A stretch of DNA of 64,000 bases from assembly GCF_036417845.1 (NCBI RefSeq), contig NC_089981.1:25936001-26000000 (forward strand), in the 5' to 3' direction. Below are positions 11,861 through 25,700 of the stretch, one piece after another (the stretch's first letter is position 1; every line of letters starts with the position of its first letter). Below the pieces are notes generated by a model. That model had not been told where the DNA came from. It did no database searches and was given only the letters and a program-made list of their open reading frames with translations. This DNA comes from Apteryx mantelli. Its lineage: Eukaryota; Chordata; Aves; Apterygiformes; Apterygidae. The position numbers and the translations under genes are program-made.

Positions 11861-14800
11861 TACTCCGCTCACCAACTTATAATCAAAGCAGTTTCCAAAA
11901 TGCAAGGGAGAGATGCATTATGTCTCCTATTTCTAGGCGCTGGTCCAGCTAAGCAAGAAATACACGTTTAACTCTAAAGAGTGAAACCTTTGATGCCCCG
12001 TTCATATGCTTTAAGTTATTTGAGTTCTCTGCTAGATTGGGGTCCTAATCTTTTTCTTTTCTTCTTCTTTTTGCCCCTCTAATTAGCGCAACTGCTTAGC
12101 AAAGATATTTCCTGTGACTTAGTGGTAAGTCGCCATTTTATATTTCCCTTTTAACATCCCCAAACTGATTTCTCTTCAAAGATCAGCACCAATTAGCACT
12201 AATCTTCCTGTGGTCATTGGCAGGCTTTCAATACTTTGTCATGCTTAAGGAATACATTGAAGTTAGTTTTAGTACCACAGGGCAACGGACACAGAATGCT
12301 GTGGGGGTTTGGGTTTGTTTTTTTTTTTTGGTAACATTTCAGTTTTGTATCTTTAATAATGATTCTTTGGTACTGAAGATGTTTCACAGAGTCAGAGGGC
12401 TCCAGTTATTTCATTAGAATGAAATGGAGACTGCAGATAAGACATTAAGGCACCTGTAAATCCCCACTCTTGTGTGCAGGCTTTGTTTCACAGTGATTTA
12501 TACTAAGCTTAGAATAATCTCTTTAGAACTGTAAGTACAGTAAATAAGACCAAATTTCACATTACAGGAGAGCGTTCGGGTTGAAATTAGTAGATGTATG
12601 CTAGGGCTAAATCTGGCCAGCTCTGTTATGGATTCTCTGGCAGTAAGATATGAGAAGGGAAGGAGCGAGGAGATCAGTGGTTTGGTTTTGATCTCTTGGG
12701 ACTCCCTCTAAATCAGGAAGGAAATAATCTAAAATTAATGCGGTGACAGTGGTAATGGTGGTGTGAGAACATACTCAGATCCATTAGCTCCTAATTCCAG
12801 TCACTACGGGAAGGCCGAGACTGTAGTGCATTCCCAAAACGCTGTGAAATGCTTTGTTGCCTTCTCAGTTGTAGTTCCTGCCCCGCGGTCCAGCCGCCAC
12901 CGTCAGTGCTCACCCCTCCGTGCCTCTCTGCCTACCTGGCTTGCCGTCTGCCCAGAATACGCAAAGGATTCATGCAGCGCTGCAGAGTGACAACTGCAGG
13001 GTAAATATGGTATCCTGGTGCCGGTGACACTCCTTTCCACTTTATCCCCAAACCATTGCTCCCTGTTTGTTAGGCTCAAACTAAGAAAAGTCCCCCTCTC
13101 ATTCATTTCTTCTCCTTTTGTACCATCGCTAATGTATTTTGGGGATTTCACTCCTGCACAAACCAAGCTCTGAAAAAATCTGCTCTGTGATCTGTATGGC
13201 AAAACGGTTAGCACTGAGCCCACTGCCACTGCCGCGTGGTCTGATGGCCAAGTACCTGAAGGTGGGGGACCTGCCCTTGCCCCAGCTGTTGCACAACCCC
13301 TGATTTAGATGTTCCCTTACTTCTGGAGCACCAGCCCACACAGACGGTCTAAGATACTGCTTTGTTGTTGCTATTTTTTGTTAGATGACCCTAGTAAGAA
13401 TTAATCTGAGTTTAGGACTCAGTTTATTCCTGTTGCTGGAAAATACAGTGTCATGTTTTTCCATCCTGTCCCGGCAATATTGTTGTTCTGTGGAGACAGA
13501 CGTTTTAAAAGTGCCACAGATGCTAGGAAAGCTGGATTGGAAGGAAAACACTGATTTTCTTTAGTTACAGCTAATAATTTTATTCTTACTAGCTCAGAAG
13601 CCCTCTTAGTTTTCTGCCTTGCCGATGGCATACAACCAGGGTCCTTGGTTTTTGTGCTGGGGTGAGTCAGGAGCCGTTGGGTGGTGAGCCTCGTCCATGA
13701 GACTGGGATGGCCACCATGAACAGGGCTTGCTCTGGGCGATCAGGGCACCATCCTGGCTGATCTCTTCATTACACGGTCCCTGAGCTGCTGGTGTCTCCT
13801 TACATCCCTGATGGATGCTGTGATGTCCCAGTGTGCTTAAGGACTTCTCCTTTCCCTCCTTCCCTCCCTGTCCCCCAGCCTCAGTCCCAGGGCTATCTGA
13901 AATGAAACTGATACAAATGTGGTCTTTCTGGGGAGCCTTTGCGTCTGGGGGCGCTGATGACTTCGCACACAAGGGCAAGCCCTAAGGCAGGAGGAGTTTG
14001 TGGCTGTATCGCGTGCGACTATCAGTGGTCCCTCGGAAACCGCCTGACCTAGAATGGGATATCTTAGCAGCAGAGAGATGACGAGTCTTCCATCCTCCTC
14101 ATGTTATTCAGGGGAGACTTCTGTCATTGAATCGGTTCTTAAAAGCAGAGTGCTTGTGCTATTTCTCTCTGTTTTTCGTTTTTTTCTAAGGAAGCTGCAT
14201 AATTGTTTAAAAAAAACACCCTCATTAAATCAGAATGAAATTAAACTAGCCTGGTTCGTTCCAACTATATTATATTTGTTAGCTGTTCTTTGTTTTGGTT
14301 GTGTGCGTTGTATTTGGCTAACATTACTTTTGTTTGGGATATGGGTAGGCAGGAGGGAAAATGAACTCTCATTGTAAACATTTGGGAAGAAGGAAAACAG
14401 GCTGTGTGAGAGAAAAATGTTTGAGCTATGTGCTCTTGAATGTTGCCTTAGTATTTGGCTGTGTTTTACCTTAAATATCACAATGCAAGAGAGACCTGTA
14501 TTTAGGATTCTCTTCACAAGTAAATAAAAGGTTTCCTGCTACCCTGCAGGCTACCTCATTTTCTTCCAGCAGTTCATAAAGCTGTGGCATGTCAAAAAAA
14601 ACCCCTAGACATATTGACTTGTTTTTCCATTAAAAATTAATTGCTTTCCATTCGATTAAAAAATGACCCTCAAATGTGCTGTGGTCTCAAGTATACTTAA
14701 AATGGTTGAATGAACTGAACAGATATGGGTAAGTCACGGCTTAGTTTTCTGTTGTACAGCCCCACCTAGAAGTTAACAGTCTAGTTGCTAAGTTTTAACC

Positions 14801-17800
14801 TAACCATAAGTTTGAGAGATTTAAGCTAATAGGTTGTGTATATCAAAACACCACTGTTCTCTAACTGCAGTTGATTTTACATATTGAGTTCTGGTATCTA
14901 CCTGTTTCATTTCCTTCCATCCTAGGAAATGATAATTCAGTGTCTAAAAAAATGTATGTAAAATCACCTATCTAGTCTGCACATTATTCTGTGGGCAAAT
15001 CAAAACAGTGTCCAAGCAAATGCCTTCAGTTATTGGGGGTGTACACACGAGTGATTTGAACAGACAACTGAAATAACTGCACGTAACAACTCAGCATGTA
15101 CTTCAGTGCCCACCCTGCTTGAAAGAGCAGGCTCATGGTTTCTTATTACTGCTAACTGCAGGAAAATTACCTTTATAAACAAATTCAGTTATGTGCTTTT
15201 CTGATATTCTGCCGGTTGCAAATTGTCTCATGTCTTACTCCAACCTGCCCAGCAAATTTGGTCTGTGTCTATGCCCATTCCGGTTGTCCTAAAACAGACT
15301 TAACTCTCTGCTGTTCCACATCATTAATTGCAATTAGCTCCTGCAGCTCCTGTCATGTGGATCCTCGTCCATGTGTTTACTTTACTGACCTTTGATTTCA
15401 GATTGAATTTGAACTAGTAATTTTGTTTGGGTTATACCTCCTTGTATTACTTCTCAATCTTGTGCTTTTTAACTTTTTTTTTTTTTTACCAGACACTACA
15501 AAGCACAAAACATCAATTAAAGAGTCTGCACAAGATAAATTGATTTCTCTTTTCAACTGGGCAATGTGCTCAAAATGCAAAATTCTCTACTCTGTTAACC
15601 AGGCCACTTTGTGTTTCTTCGTCTGTTCTCCCTCTCTGGCTCTTCTTGTAGTGTCAGGGAAAGTTCTGCATGCGGATGAAGCGGAGAATACGAATGGAGA
15701 GTGTGCTGTATCCCTGAGGAGACACTCATCCTTTAAGTGTCATAGTGGTAATGTCTTCTTTTTTTCCCTTAATTTAGTGTGTGTCTGGATGGCGCTCAAG
15801 AAAGTCAAACCTCTTCTGTCTGAAAGCAGAGTGGCATCTTTTATGTAGAAAAACGGCACTGTGGATGCCTGTGCAATTTGCAGGAAGACTGCTGGGTTGT
15901 TGTGTGTGTGTGTGAGGGAGGAGGGCAGACGGAGGAAAATCTGCATGCAGCACCTCAAATTATTATTTAAACAGTTCTGGCAGAATCTGTCAAGGAAAGT
16001 AAGATAAATCAGGGTGAAGGCAAAAGCAATTGTGTAAGGTAGTTTGTACAAAGCAGTTGCCATTATAAATAATAAGGCAAAAAAGGCATCCTTTGGAAAC
16101 TTTCCAGTTTGTTTTTATCAATTCTGCCTTAAATAACTGATGGTTTTGTAGTACTTTGTGTTCTCACTCATTGTTCTTCCTTTGCGGTGGAAATCTCCTC
16201 AAGTACTTGGCCCAGAAGGACAAGGCTTCTTGGTTTGATCATAAATCAACTGAGTATGAAGTCCTAGAAAACTTCTACTGGGTATATCTAGATTTTTGTT
16301 GTCCTTGTTCATATGTTTTTGTTTTACATCACATGTCCTTGGATCTACCACTAAGACTATGTTCTTTATTATAGACCTCCTGGCATCCAAGGCTTGATCC
16401 TAGCCTCAAGCTAGGAACCCTCACAGCTAAACGGGACAGTGAAGGGCCTGGTCATTAATGCGGCATCGTACTGCACCTCTCTGATCACTGGGGAAGCATT
16501 GCCAAAGCCGCCCGGTTCGCTCAGTGAAGCACACTGCTTTTGTCCGTGGCAGGTAAGGCTGCATGCTCTTCCTTTTATCACTGCTCTTACTGCCCTGCCC
16601 AGGCAAGCACAGGGGTGTCCCGTGTGCCCTAGCCCGGCTCCAGGAAGGAGGGCGGCTGACAGCAACCTCCTTTCCTGAGGGCGACTTCAGAGCACATGAA
16701 GGAGGAGCTGTCAGCCAGACAAATTACAGTAGCTGTGGCAGCAACCTGCTCCCAGCTGCCATTGGTCTGCAGACCTTCCCTCCTTAGAGGGCTCAGATAA
16801 TAAGAAGTGAGGACAGGGACATTGTCCTGACAGACTTTGAGGATTTTTGGCTGTCGACATGTTGTCGTCTTCATAAATCACAGGAAACTGTGGTGAACAT
16901 CTACGTTTTAAGGAAAGGGTAGGCTGTTCTGAAGCTAGGTGGTCCTGAGCAGGACCGTAAGAAAACATTAGAGTCAACTTGTCCTTCAGCTTAGGAGCGT
17001 GCAAATTCTTGCACATCTTGAAAATCTTAGGCAAAATACTCAAGAAAATCATTCTTCCTGTCAGGAGCAGTTACAGAAATGCTATCTCTGATGGCCCAAA
17101 TTCCCTTGGCCAGAGTGCTGCCAATGTCTGTATTTAGTATCAGTGCAGCATAAAAGTCTGCTGCTGTCCCAGACATCTGCCAATACCAGATGAATTGCTT
17201 GGTCAAGTCTGGAGAACACAAACAGGTGAGGTGCTGTTCCCGCTGCAGTCGATAATGAAATGCTTACTGATCTCAATGGGGTAGGGTAATTCATATCTGG
17301 GGAAATGTTTAAACCCACGGTGTCTTGAAATATTTATTAGTATCTTGAAACACCTGATTATTATTTTCTTTTCACTCATACCTTGCTTCTCCTTTCTGCC
17401 TGCATTGGGGTAATGGTCTGGTTTGTTAAATCTGAGGTATGGTATAGACATTATTACTGTGCTAATTCTAAGATAAATATTAACCAATCACAAGTTAAAA
17501 ACAATTAGCTCGTAAACCAATGGGTAGGTGATGGTTTAGGTACTCAAGCAATGAGATATATATTTCCCTTGTAACTGGATAAACACAGGAGTGTGTTTCT
17601 CTTGCTATAGTGAAACACTGGCCGAATAATTAGTTAACCTGCAAAACATTTCTATTTGAAAAAGTTGTGTTAAGTTCAGTAAAATTAGAATTAACAATTC
17701 ATAAAAGCATGGATATTCATCCTCTCTCTCCTTTGTTTGGGAAAATGTCTGCTAGTGAAGTTGTTCTACAGTTGGAAAAAACTTAAACAGAGGAACATTT

Positions 17801-18119
17801 CTCAAAAGGACAAATCCATAATGGAATTTGCTAATTAGTTTAGGCACCAAATCCCTTGAATTTATTCCTTATTATTTAAATCTGGGAAACTCAAGCACCT
17901 GGTACTTCTAGGATGTTTTGAAAATCCCACTGAGTAACCATCAGGTGCCTTAATGAATGGAAATTATATGATAGTATTGAGAGACAAAGGAGAAGCTACA
18001 GCGAGGAGAAGTGAAGACTCTGTTGACGCATGGCAGCTGTGTAATTTTAATTGTTTAAAAGGAAGCTGATCCATAGCGGACATCTTAAGCGTGGCCTTTG
18101 GGACTTGGCTTTTTTCCTC
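11861..18119. other. KCNC1 intron 1: no gene seen
   Basis: AT-leaning sequence. It has a T14 run at 15,474-15,487, a short GT repeat near 15,899-15,913, a C/T-rich run near 13,844-13,875 and a GC-richer block at about 13,630-13,990 without recognisable coding content. Confidence 0.55.
15899..15913. repeat. (GT)7 microsatellite
   Basis: Short GT dinucleotide run. Confidence 0.8.
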
Positions 18120-18630
18120 ATTCTTGCCCTCTCTGGCCCTGGGCAGCCCGCTGGCCCTGCTCAGACAGTGCGAGAGTTGCCCTGGCTGAGTGCAGGCTGT
18201 CCCCAGCGGAGGAGCCGTTGCCTTTCGAGGGGCACATCGCTCCTCGCAGGGCAGCGCTGGCTGCGATGTGCTTGCAGCTCTGCAGCAGCCCTGCCAGGAA
18301 CAGGCTGACGTCCCCAAGAGCAATGACAAACAGCCAGAAGGTGACAGCAACAGCGCTTGCCTGTTGTGAACAGAAATGCTAAAAGCCAAAGAGCAGCACT
18401 GCCTGATAAGACTCCCCTGTGAAAGCATTCTGAGGTCCACTTCCACTCTAAAATTGAAGTAATATGATATAAAAGACTGTGCTGTACTTTCTAGAAAGGC
18501 AGCGGCAGCGCTTCTTAGCCCGAGCGCTGCAGGAGGAGCTGGAAACCTCCATCATGGTGCCCAGGCTCACCGGCGCTGCAGCAGCCAGCCGAGCAAAGCC
18601 AACTCGGCCGTGGTCACATCTAACAGCAGA
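18120..18630. promoter_or_regulatory. Moderately CpG-rich intronic patch
   Basis: Two GC-rich blocks (about 18,120-18,360 and 18,490-18,620) with about 20 CpGs in total are separated by a short AT-rich interval. They are weaker than the 3.6-4.1 kb island. Open frames here are in several phases on both strands and unrecognised. Confidence 0.35.
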
Positions 18631-21600
18631 ACAACTGGGATTTTCAAGCACAAAATCCCTGGGTTTTGTGCTGGGGCTCTTTGTTTCAGGCCGTGTAACC
18701 ATTGCAGCAAGGCACGTCCATAAATAGCTCAAATTTGTTTCTACTGCAACAAATCTATTGTTGACTCCAGTAGGATTTGGGCTGCAAGGTGGTTAGTGTA
18801 CATGACGTGAACATATTTCTGTTGGAGGTTTGGTATTGCTTATTACCCTTCAGGTAAGAAAATAATTTAAAGAGTGCTGTGACTATGGCAGCCTGGAACC
18901 ACTGTGTTAAGGAGAGAAATGAATGACGGTGCCCCATTTTTAAGCAGCTAGTCCTGTCTCCTAGCCAACACAAACACATTTCATAAAACATATGTGGACT
19001 GTGAGAAGCTGGTAGGAAACTAGTTCAGGAGTTTCCATTCTTGCAACTTGTTTGTCTTCCATTCTTCTGTTATTTTCATGACTAAACAAATTGATTCGAT
19101 GCCTTAGTTTCTACTCAATGAAACTTCAGTACTCGGCAGGGATTCAGTAAACCAGAAACAAGGCTTGGTGCTCAAGAAGATGCTTCCATTTTGAGAACGT
19201 GTTTCTAGAGAAGTAGGGTGTGAGTAAATGTGGGTAGCGAAAGAAAAGGCATTTTCTTGGCCATGGCAGCCTTGATTTTTGAAGGCATTTCCTGAGTTAT
19301 TTTAAAGGTTTTGCTTATGGTTACTGAAATCTTAACTCTGAATATGAACTGTCTTTTTAATGAAGGATATTAAGCCTGGTCCTTTTCATCTCTTCGTTTC
19401 AGTCACTTGAAGTGCTTATACTTCTTTGGTGTCCTGTCCTGAGTTTGCTCCCTGAGATTAACACACACTGACTTCTTCCATGAAAACAGCATATACATTT
19501 TTTTTACCAGCTCTTATCTTTCATTTCATATCATTTTCTATATGTCTTGGTTTGCTAATATGTATAGGTAACGTTTTATACAACAGATAAAGCAATCAGT
19601 AAACGAACTGTACTTTTCTCTGTGATTTTTCTAGGTTGGACTAAATGAATTTTCCCTATGTGGGTAAAACCTGTTTGATTTTTGTCCTAAATTAGAAGTT
19701 GCATTTACGTATTGGCAAAATATGGCATATAAAGTACGTCATATAGGACATTTACTCAGTGGTTACCAAAATGCAAGTAATAAATATTGCAGACATTAAA
19801 AATTATCTTCTAGAAAAAGAATGTAAGCTGAGTCAAAAAAGTATGTATATAAAAAAGATCCAAAGGTAGCCTTTGTTTACATGCTAGCAATTTACACTGA
19901 TTTCTATGCCCCCACTTCTTTCTCTGTGCAGCCAGAGTCGTTACCACAGAAACAGCAACAACACATGGCACTGGGAGAGATAAAGCTCCTTCATTAAGAA
20001 AGACAATCCCTAGCATACAAATTCTCTCCATCTTATCACTGTTTGAAGGGTGTAAAATGCTGGTATGTCACCGTCTTCTTGTGAATTCATTAATTCAGCC
20101 TTCAGTAGGGAAATACTTTTAGTTATACCCATCTGAACATGTTGGATAATGCAGGTTTTACCAAAATGTCCTCTTTGTGCCACTGTTGGACTGAAAACAG
20201 ACCCACAATATAGAGCTTGAATGGAGCATGGAAGAATTGGGACAGAATTAGCTGCCACCTCCAAATATTCTTCTATGAATTAAGGAGAATTTGTTCTGCT
20301 TTTTTCACAAGAGCTAAATAACATGCATTCAGAAGCTGTTGTCCTTGTGCAGGTCATTGCTAAACAGAGGGTTTGAAACTGTTTGGACTCAGAGTTTCCA
20401 TGGGAGTATTGGTAGAGGTGAAAAGGACTTAATTCGTCCTTACCCTTTCACTTAAAGCAGAGTAACAGGTTGTCTATGGACTAAAAATCCACTGAATCCA
20501 GGGTATTTGTGGATGCAGAGGTTGTAGTCCGCCTGTGTCCCCACGGCAAGACAAGAGTGGCCAGGGGCTTCCCTACCATCACTCTCCCTAGCACCAGTTG
20601 TGCTTAAAGACTGGAGAAGCAAGTGGGCAAGAGAGGTTAACCCGACTTGCTCAAGGCACTCAAGAGTGGGGAGAAGAATAAGGACATCCCAACTCCCTAA
20701 CTCCATACATCCCCTTTTCCTTTTTATGAAACCCTGTCTTTGGGCTTTGACTGAAAGCACATCAAGTGAGACTGGACTTTTTACAACGCTGCATGCAGCA
20801 TCTGGCCAGTCCGCCTGCGATCTCCAAGCAGGAGCACTGGGCAGAGCCAGAAGCAAAAGCTTTCCAGGGCGCTCATCACGAGCATTAGTGTGCAGGAGCC
20901 ACTCTCTGCAGGAGCCCATCGGTATTCCCGTTTGTGCTGCTGGTGCTTAGGGGCTTCCCTCATCTACTTCTAGCAAACGAGGGGCACAGAGTTTGCCTCA
21001 AAGGCTCTGTGTGATTCCCATTCGTGTGACACAGAGGACAGAGTCTTGACCCTGAGCAAGGGTAGCCACCAAGAAGTGCTGGTGTGCGCATGTGGCTGTT
21101 TGCTGACAGCACCAGTTTTGCTGCTGAGGTGTCAGAGATTGTAGTTCAAATGCAGATAGTTTGAAAGGCTAGTACTCCTTCCTGTTACCCGAAGGTAGCA
21201 GGAAAGAAGATTCCCGCTGTCAGCAGAGAGAAGTGACTATTCTCACCACAGTCTCGCCGCTAATTATCCTGTGTGATGCCGTCACTCTTTGGTTTAAGAA
21301 ATGGCTTTGAGGTAGCTCAACTTCTTTTTAGGAAAATGTTTTAGTAGAGTGTATATGCCACGCTTGCACGGATACCAACAAATGTAGGCAGAACTGTACT
21401 CCTGAGCTGCTCTAGACCTTGGCCTGGTGGTGGTGCACAGCTTTCAATGAAGATGATGCTATCAATCAGCCTGTCACTTACCTCACTACCCACTTCTATT
21501 AAATGATTTCACTATCAGCTAAGATGGAGCACCCCAGTGAGTGGCATATTATAAGTGTCTAGAGAGATTAGATACAGAAATTAGATGGATAACATCCAGG

Positions 21601-22763
21601 ATGCTACGCTGGATCTGCGAGCTCCTGATATTGTCGTTGCCAACGCACCCTGCTTCAGGCAGATAAATCCAAAGCTGCACTTCTGCATTTTTGCCCTCAA
21701 CAGCGGAGGCAAACTAGAGGTGAGTGAAGTCAGGATCCTGAGAAGCTTACAGTAGCTATATGTATTGTACAAGCAATGTGGTGTCTTATTCTTTTACAGT
21801 AATACTGTAGCATATTATGCTATCCACTTTGATTTATCCTTTTTATCAGATGCTTTAGCAAGAACTAAGCTGCACTCTAACCCTCTGTTTTCAGTTGCTT
21901 AAACCAGTAGCTTCTCAGTCTAGTTTTCCTCAGGATGGTCCTTACCAAAAGATGATTTAAAAAAATAATAATCAAAGTGTCAGTAAAAACTGGTCAGCTA
22001 AGAGATCTGACAGCAGAAAGCTGACAAGGACTAAGATGATAGCCATCTTTCAGGAAAATATCCTTCTCCCTGGAAAAATTAGTTTGAATTTGATAGAGTA
22101 GTACTGGATTTAAAATTGGATACATATGCATTGAAGTACCGTCTTAGTTTCTGTCTTACATTGATGGGAAAAACATTCTGCTGAGAAAGAAGCACTGTAT
22201 ATAGGTGATAAAAAAAATTATAGCTACAGGTAGGGAGGAATATCATGTAAATGCCTGTTCCCACTGTTCTTATCCTTTGGAAACAGGCAGCAGGGGTACA
22301 GGCTTGGGAGTATGCAAAGGGAAAACTGGAATAATAGGTGGACTGTGGTACAGGAGGTCAATTGCCTTACCTCAGATGGCTCTGCATTTGTGGTGTATAT
22401 TATACAAATATTTCAGGAATGTTTTAGAAATACTCAAAAATGTGTAGGGATTACGTAATTATTAATAAAAGGATATACCTATAAAAACGAGTAGCTTGCT
22501 AGTATCAGTTCATCTTTCCAGGGCTTAAGAGAAGTATGAAAGCATCTTAAAAATCCCAGTAAATTGTCTATATTTAGAAGTGAAATGACTTTAAGGTCCC
22601 AGAAGTTAATGCTCGGACATAGTAGAAAGCAGAGGATCTCTGCTCTATTTTCTTTAGAAAGATGTCTCTTCCAGTCTCCAGCTAGTGTAAAGTTAGGGTG
22701 GAAGAATTCCACATTTATGGAAAAAGTAGGAAATGTGTCTCAGAGTTTAAACAGATATATTTA

Positions 22764-22766
<3 letters not shown>
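18631..22766. other. KCNC1 intron 1: no gene seen
   Basis: AT-leaning sequence without recognised exons or repeats. A GC-richer interval near 20,510-20,950 contains open frames on both strands that I cannot assign. Confidence 0.5.

Positions 22767-22798
<32 letters not shown>
22767..22798. repeat. (CT)16 microsatellite
   Basis: Sixteen uninterrupted CT units, (AG)16 on the KCNC1 strand. The run ends in CTAG, and the plus strand resembles a polypyrimidine tract with an AG, but nothing downstream supports an exon. Confidence 0.95.
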
Positions 22799-22799
<1 letters not shown>

Positions 22800-25700
22800 G
22801 GTATATAAATTAAGGCTCTTTTGCTCATATTAATTACTATTGAAAACAACCTCCCTATTAAATCAGCCTCCCTATTTAAATGAAATAGCATAGCATGGCC
22901 TTGTTCTTTACTGGAGCCTCTTGGTATTACTCTGAGCAAATACTAAATAACTTTAAGGAGACTAAAGTAATAAAGGACATAGTATGCTATTTAAATTTGT
23001 TTCTTTTTGTGGGGAGATTGTGTGAATTTTTCATGGGTAGAAAAATTATTTTTGGAAATATCTATATCTATTCCTGAGCAATAGCATTTGGCAGTTTTGA
23101 AAGAGAACTTAGATTAACTAACTTTATGCTGATGGTGCCCTTAATTCATATGTCATCTTAAAATCAATCCTGTAATTTTTGTTTTATAAAAGATTGGGAA
23201 AATTAAATATCTGTTTTTCTTTCTTTTTTTTTTCTTTTTTTTTTTTTCTATCTTGGGTGGAAAGTGGAAATAGTTGCAAAATAAGATTTTCAGTCCTAAC
23301 AAGATCGTTGGGAATCCCAAGTGCTCTCAGCAGGTCAGAATTTCAGCTGAGGTTCAGAGCACAGCAGCCGCCAGGGAGTGAGTCCCCTTTCTGCAATGTC
23401 CTCAGCAGCCGGGAGCAGTTTTACCAGGCTTTCCCCACTTCACCTCCTGTTTCCTTTCTAGAGGACGAGGACCAGCGTTCAGGGACGAGGAGCAAGGTGC
23501 TGCAGCAGGCGCTGGTCAGCCTGGGACGGATTGGGCCTTTGCTGATGCTTCCAGGCAGAAGCAGCAACTTGGGTTTCGGAGCATCCTCCATGGGAATCAA
23601 ACACTGCTCAGGTGCTCTTGGATTTGGTATTGCTGCTTTTGACCCGTTTAGACCTATATACAGCAGACAGTCTGGTGCAATCTGTGTTTATTTAAGCACT
23701 GGAAGGTAGGTCTCCTTTCTCATCTCTGCTAGTGATTTCTTTGGAGTTGCCCAAGGAAATGGTGTGATCTTTCTGTGCCCCCGTTTGCATGTTTTGTGAG
23801 AAAATTGAAGGATTCCTGCATATCTCACTAGAGATGCTGAAAGGATTAAGTCATTTTTACGAGGTATTTTGAATTTCTGGAGAAAGAGACACTATAGATG
23901 AGCAAAATGTTATTATTTTTCTGTGATGCACTAAGAGTTAAAGTTGAACAGTAGTACCTAAGATAATCTAAAAGTCATCTTAAACATTTACAAGCCCTCC
24001 CTTTTTGGCCATTCTTATAGGGCCTATTTCTGAAGATGCTCACTGTTGGCAACTTACAGGCAAATCACTTGGGTTTAGGGATGTTCAGCCCTGAAGCTGG
24101 ATTTTTTTCTTCGAAATACCACTTTATACAGAATATTTTCTTTGAGCTCCGCATAGAAGACCAAATTCTCAACTGGAGTAAATGCAGGTAGCTCTGTTCA
24201 GCTGAACGTCTTTGTGCCTATTTGTATTGGCTACAGGGCATGCCCATACCTCTGACTTAAAAATATGTTTGTCAAGTGAAACATATTGCTTTCTGTTTTC
24301 CTAGCAGTAAAGATACTGCAGAAGAAGTAGGCTTCAAAATCCTGCTGATACCTGTAAAATGGTTTAGAGTCCATCCTGTTCTACTAATACATGGCAATTG
24401 CAGTGTAGAGTTTGGTGAAGGAAATATTAACAGGAGTAGACTGTACAACTTAGTTGCTAACATCAGCAGAGGTGACTGCTCCTGCGGGGCTCACCTGGTG
24501 CTACTGGGAATAAAATCTTTTCCTCAGGCTTAGCTGCTGCTGACTGTCTGCAATGCAGCCACCGTGCTGTTGAGCTACCTGAAAAATCCTGTCATACGGA
24601 TAATTTCAGGCTGTTGGCAATGAAAACAATAGCAGGCAAGGAGAGACTACAAAGAATGGGTTAAATCGCAGACTTCCTACCTCTTCAGTATTCCTGGATA
24701 ATAATCCACCTACAGTGACTCTACACTGTGGGTAGAAAATGCCTACCTCTTTTTAAACATAATTTATGCACTCATTTGCCTTTTGAAAAGGATAGACACC
24801 AGCCAGATAGAAGATTGCTCTGCTGCATTAGGGCTCAAAATTAGCCATCAAGACGTGTGCCTGATGTGCAAGTTAATCTGCCAAGTCATAAATGTTACAA
24901 ACAGACATTTGATTACAGTGTGTATTTTTAAAATATGCTTTTTGGCTATGTACCCTTAGCAAATACCAGTTTTTCCAGTCGGTGCTAAAAGGACAAGGAT
25001 ACACATGTTGTTAACCTAGCACAATGCAAAGTCTGCTATAAACTGATGGCCCAGGAGGATTTTCTTTCCCTGCGGGCTGTGTGCTGTGAGGCAGTGTCCC
25101 CTGGGTGGTTCAAAGTGCCCTTGACTTGATCTGCAGCGAGCAGGGAGGATGATGGCTGGGAGTTTCTTCTGTGATGCACTGGTGGCATCTGAGGCAGCTT
25201 AAAATGTGAAGGAGATTTAAAAGGAAGCTTTTTCCTTTAAATTTTTTTCTTACGAGAAAAAAGTTCCTAGGCTGGAACACAGAGGAGTTGATTAGTGAGG
25301 ACCTTCTGCTTATGGGTGCTTTCTAAGTGAAATTCAGACCTAGAAAATTCTAAGATGGTTGCATAAGTATTGAAATTATGACATTACAAAAGCCTGAAAA
25401 GCACACAATTGACTGGGGAACATATTTCTAATATAATTTCTATCTGACCTTTTTTTTTGTTGTGTTTTGAGTTTTGATTAACTTCACATTAATTTTAATC
25501 AGTGAACACTGAGGAGAAAAGGTTTTTCTTTTTGTTAAACTTGTAGCAGCTTTTCCTCCATCTTCCATTTAAGAGATGAGTAATTCCTGGTACCTTCAAG
25601 AGATGGTCCAGGAAAGAGTGGGGAGGTTGTGTTTGACTCTTCTGATCCCTTGAATGGAGTACAAGCAATTTCAGGCTATCTCTGTGTGCCATAAGGAAAT

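Noticed and set aside
23179-23709. 176-codon plus-strand frame in intron 1
   Set aside because: It begins in a T-rich run giving Phe repeats and shows no recognisable family, splice support or codon bias.
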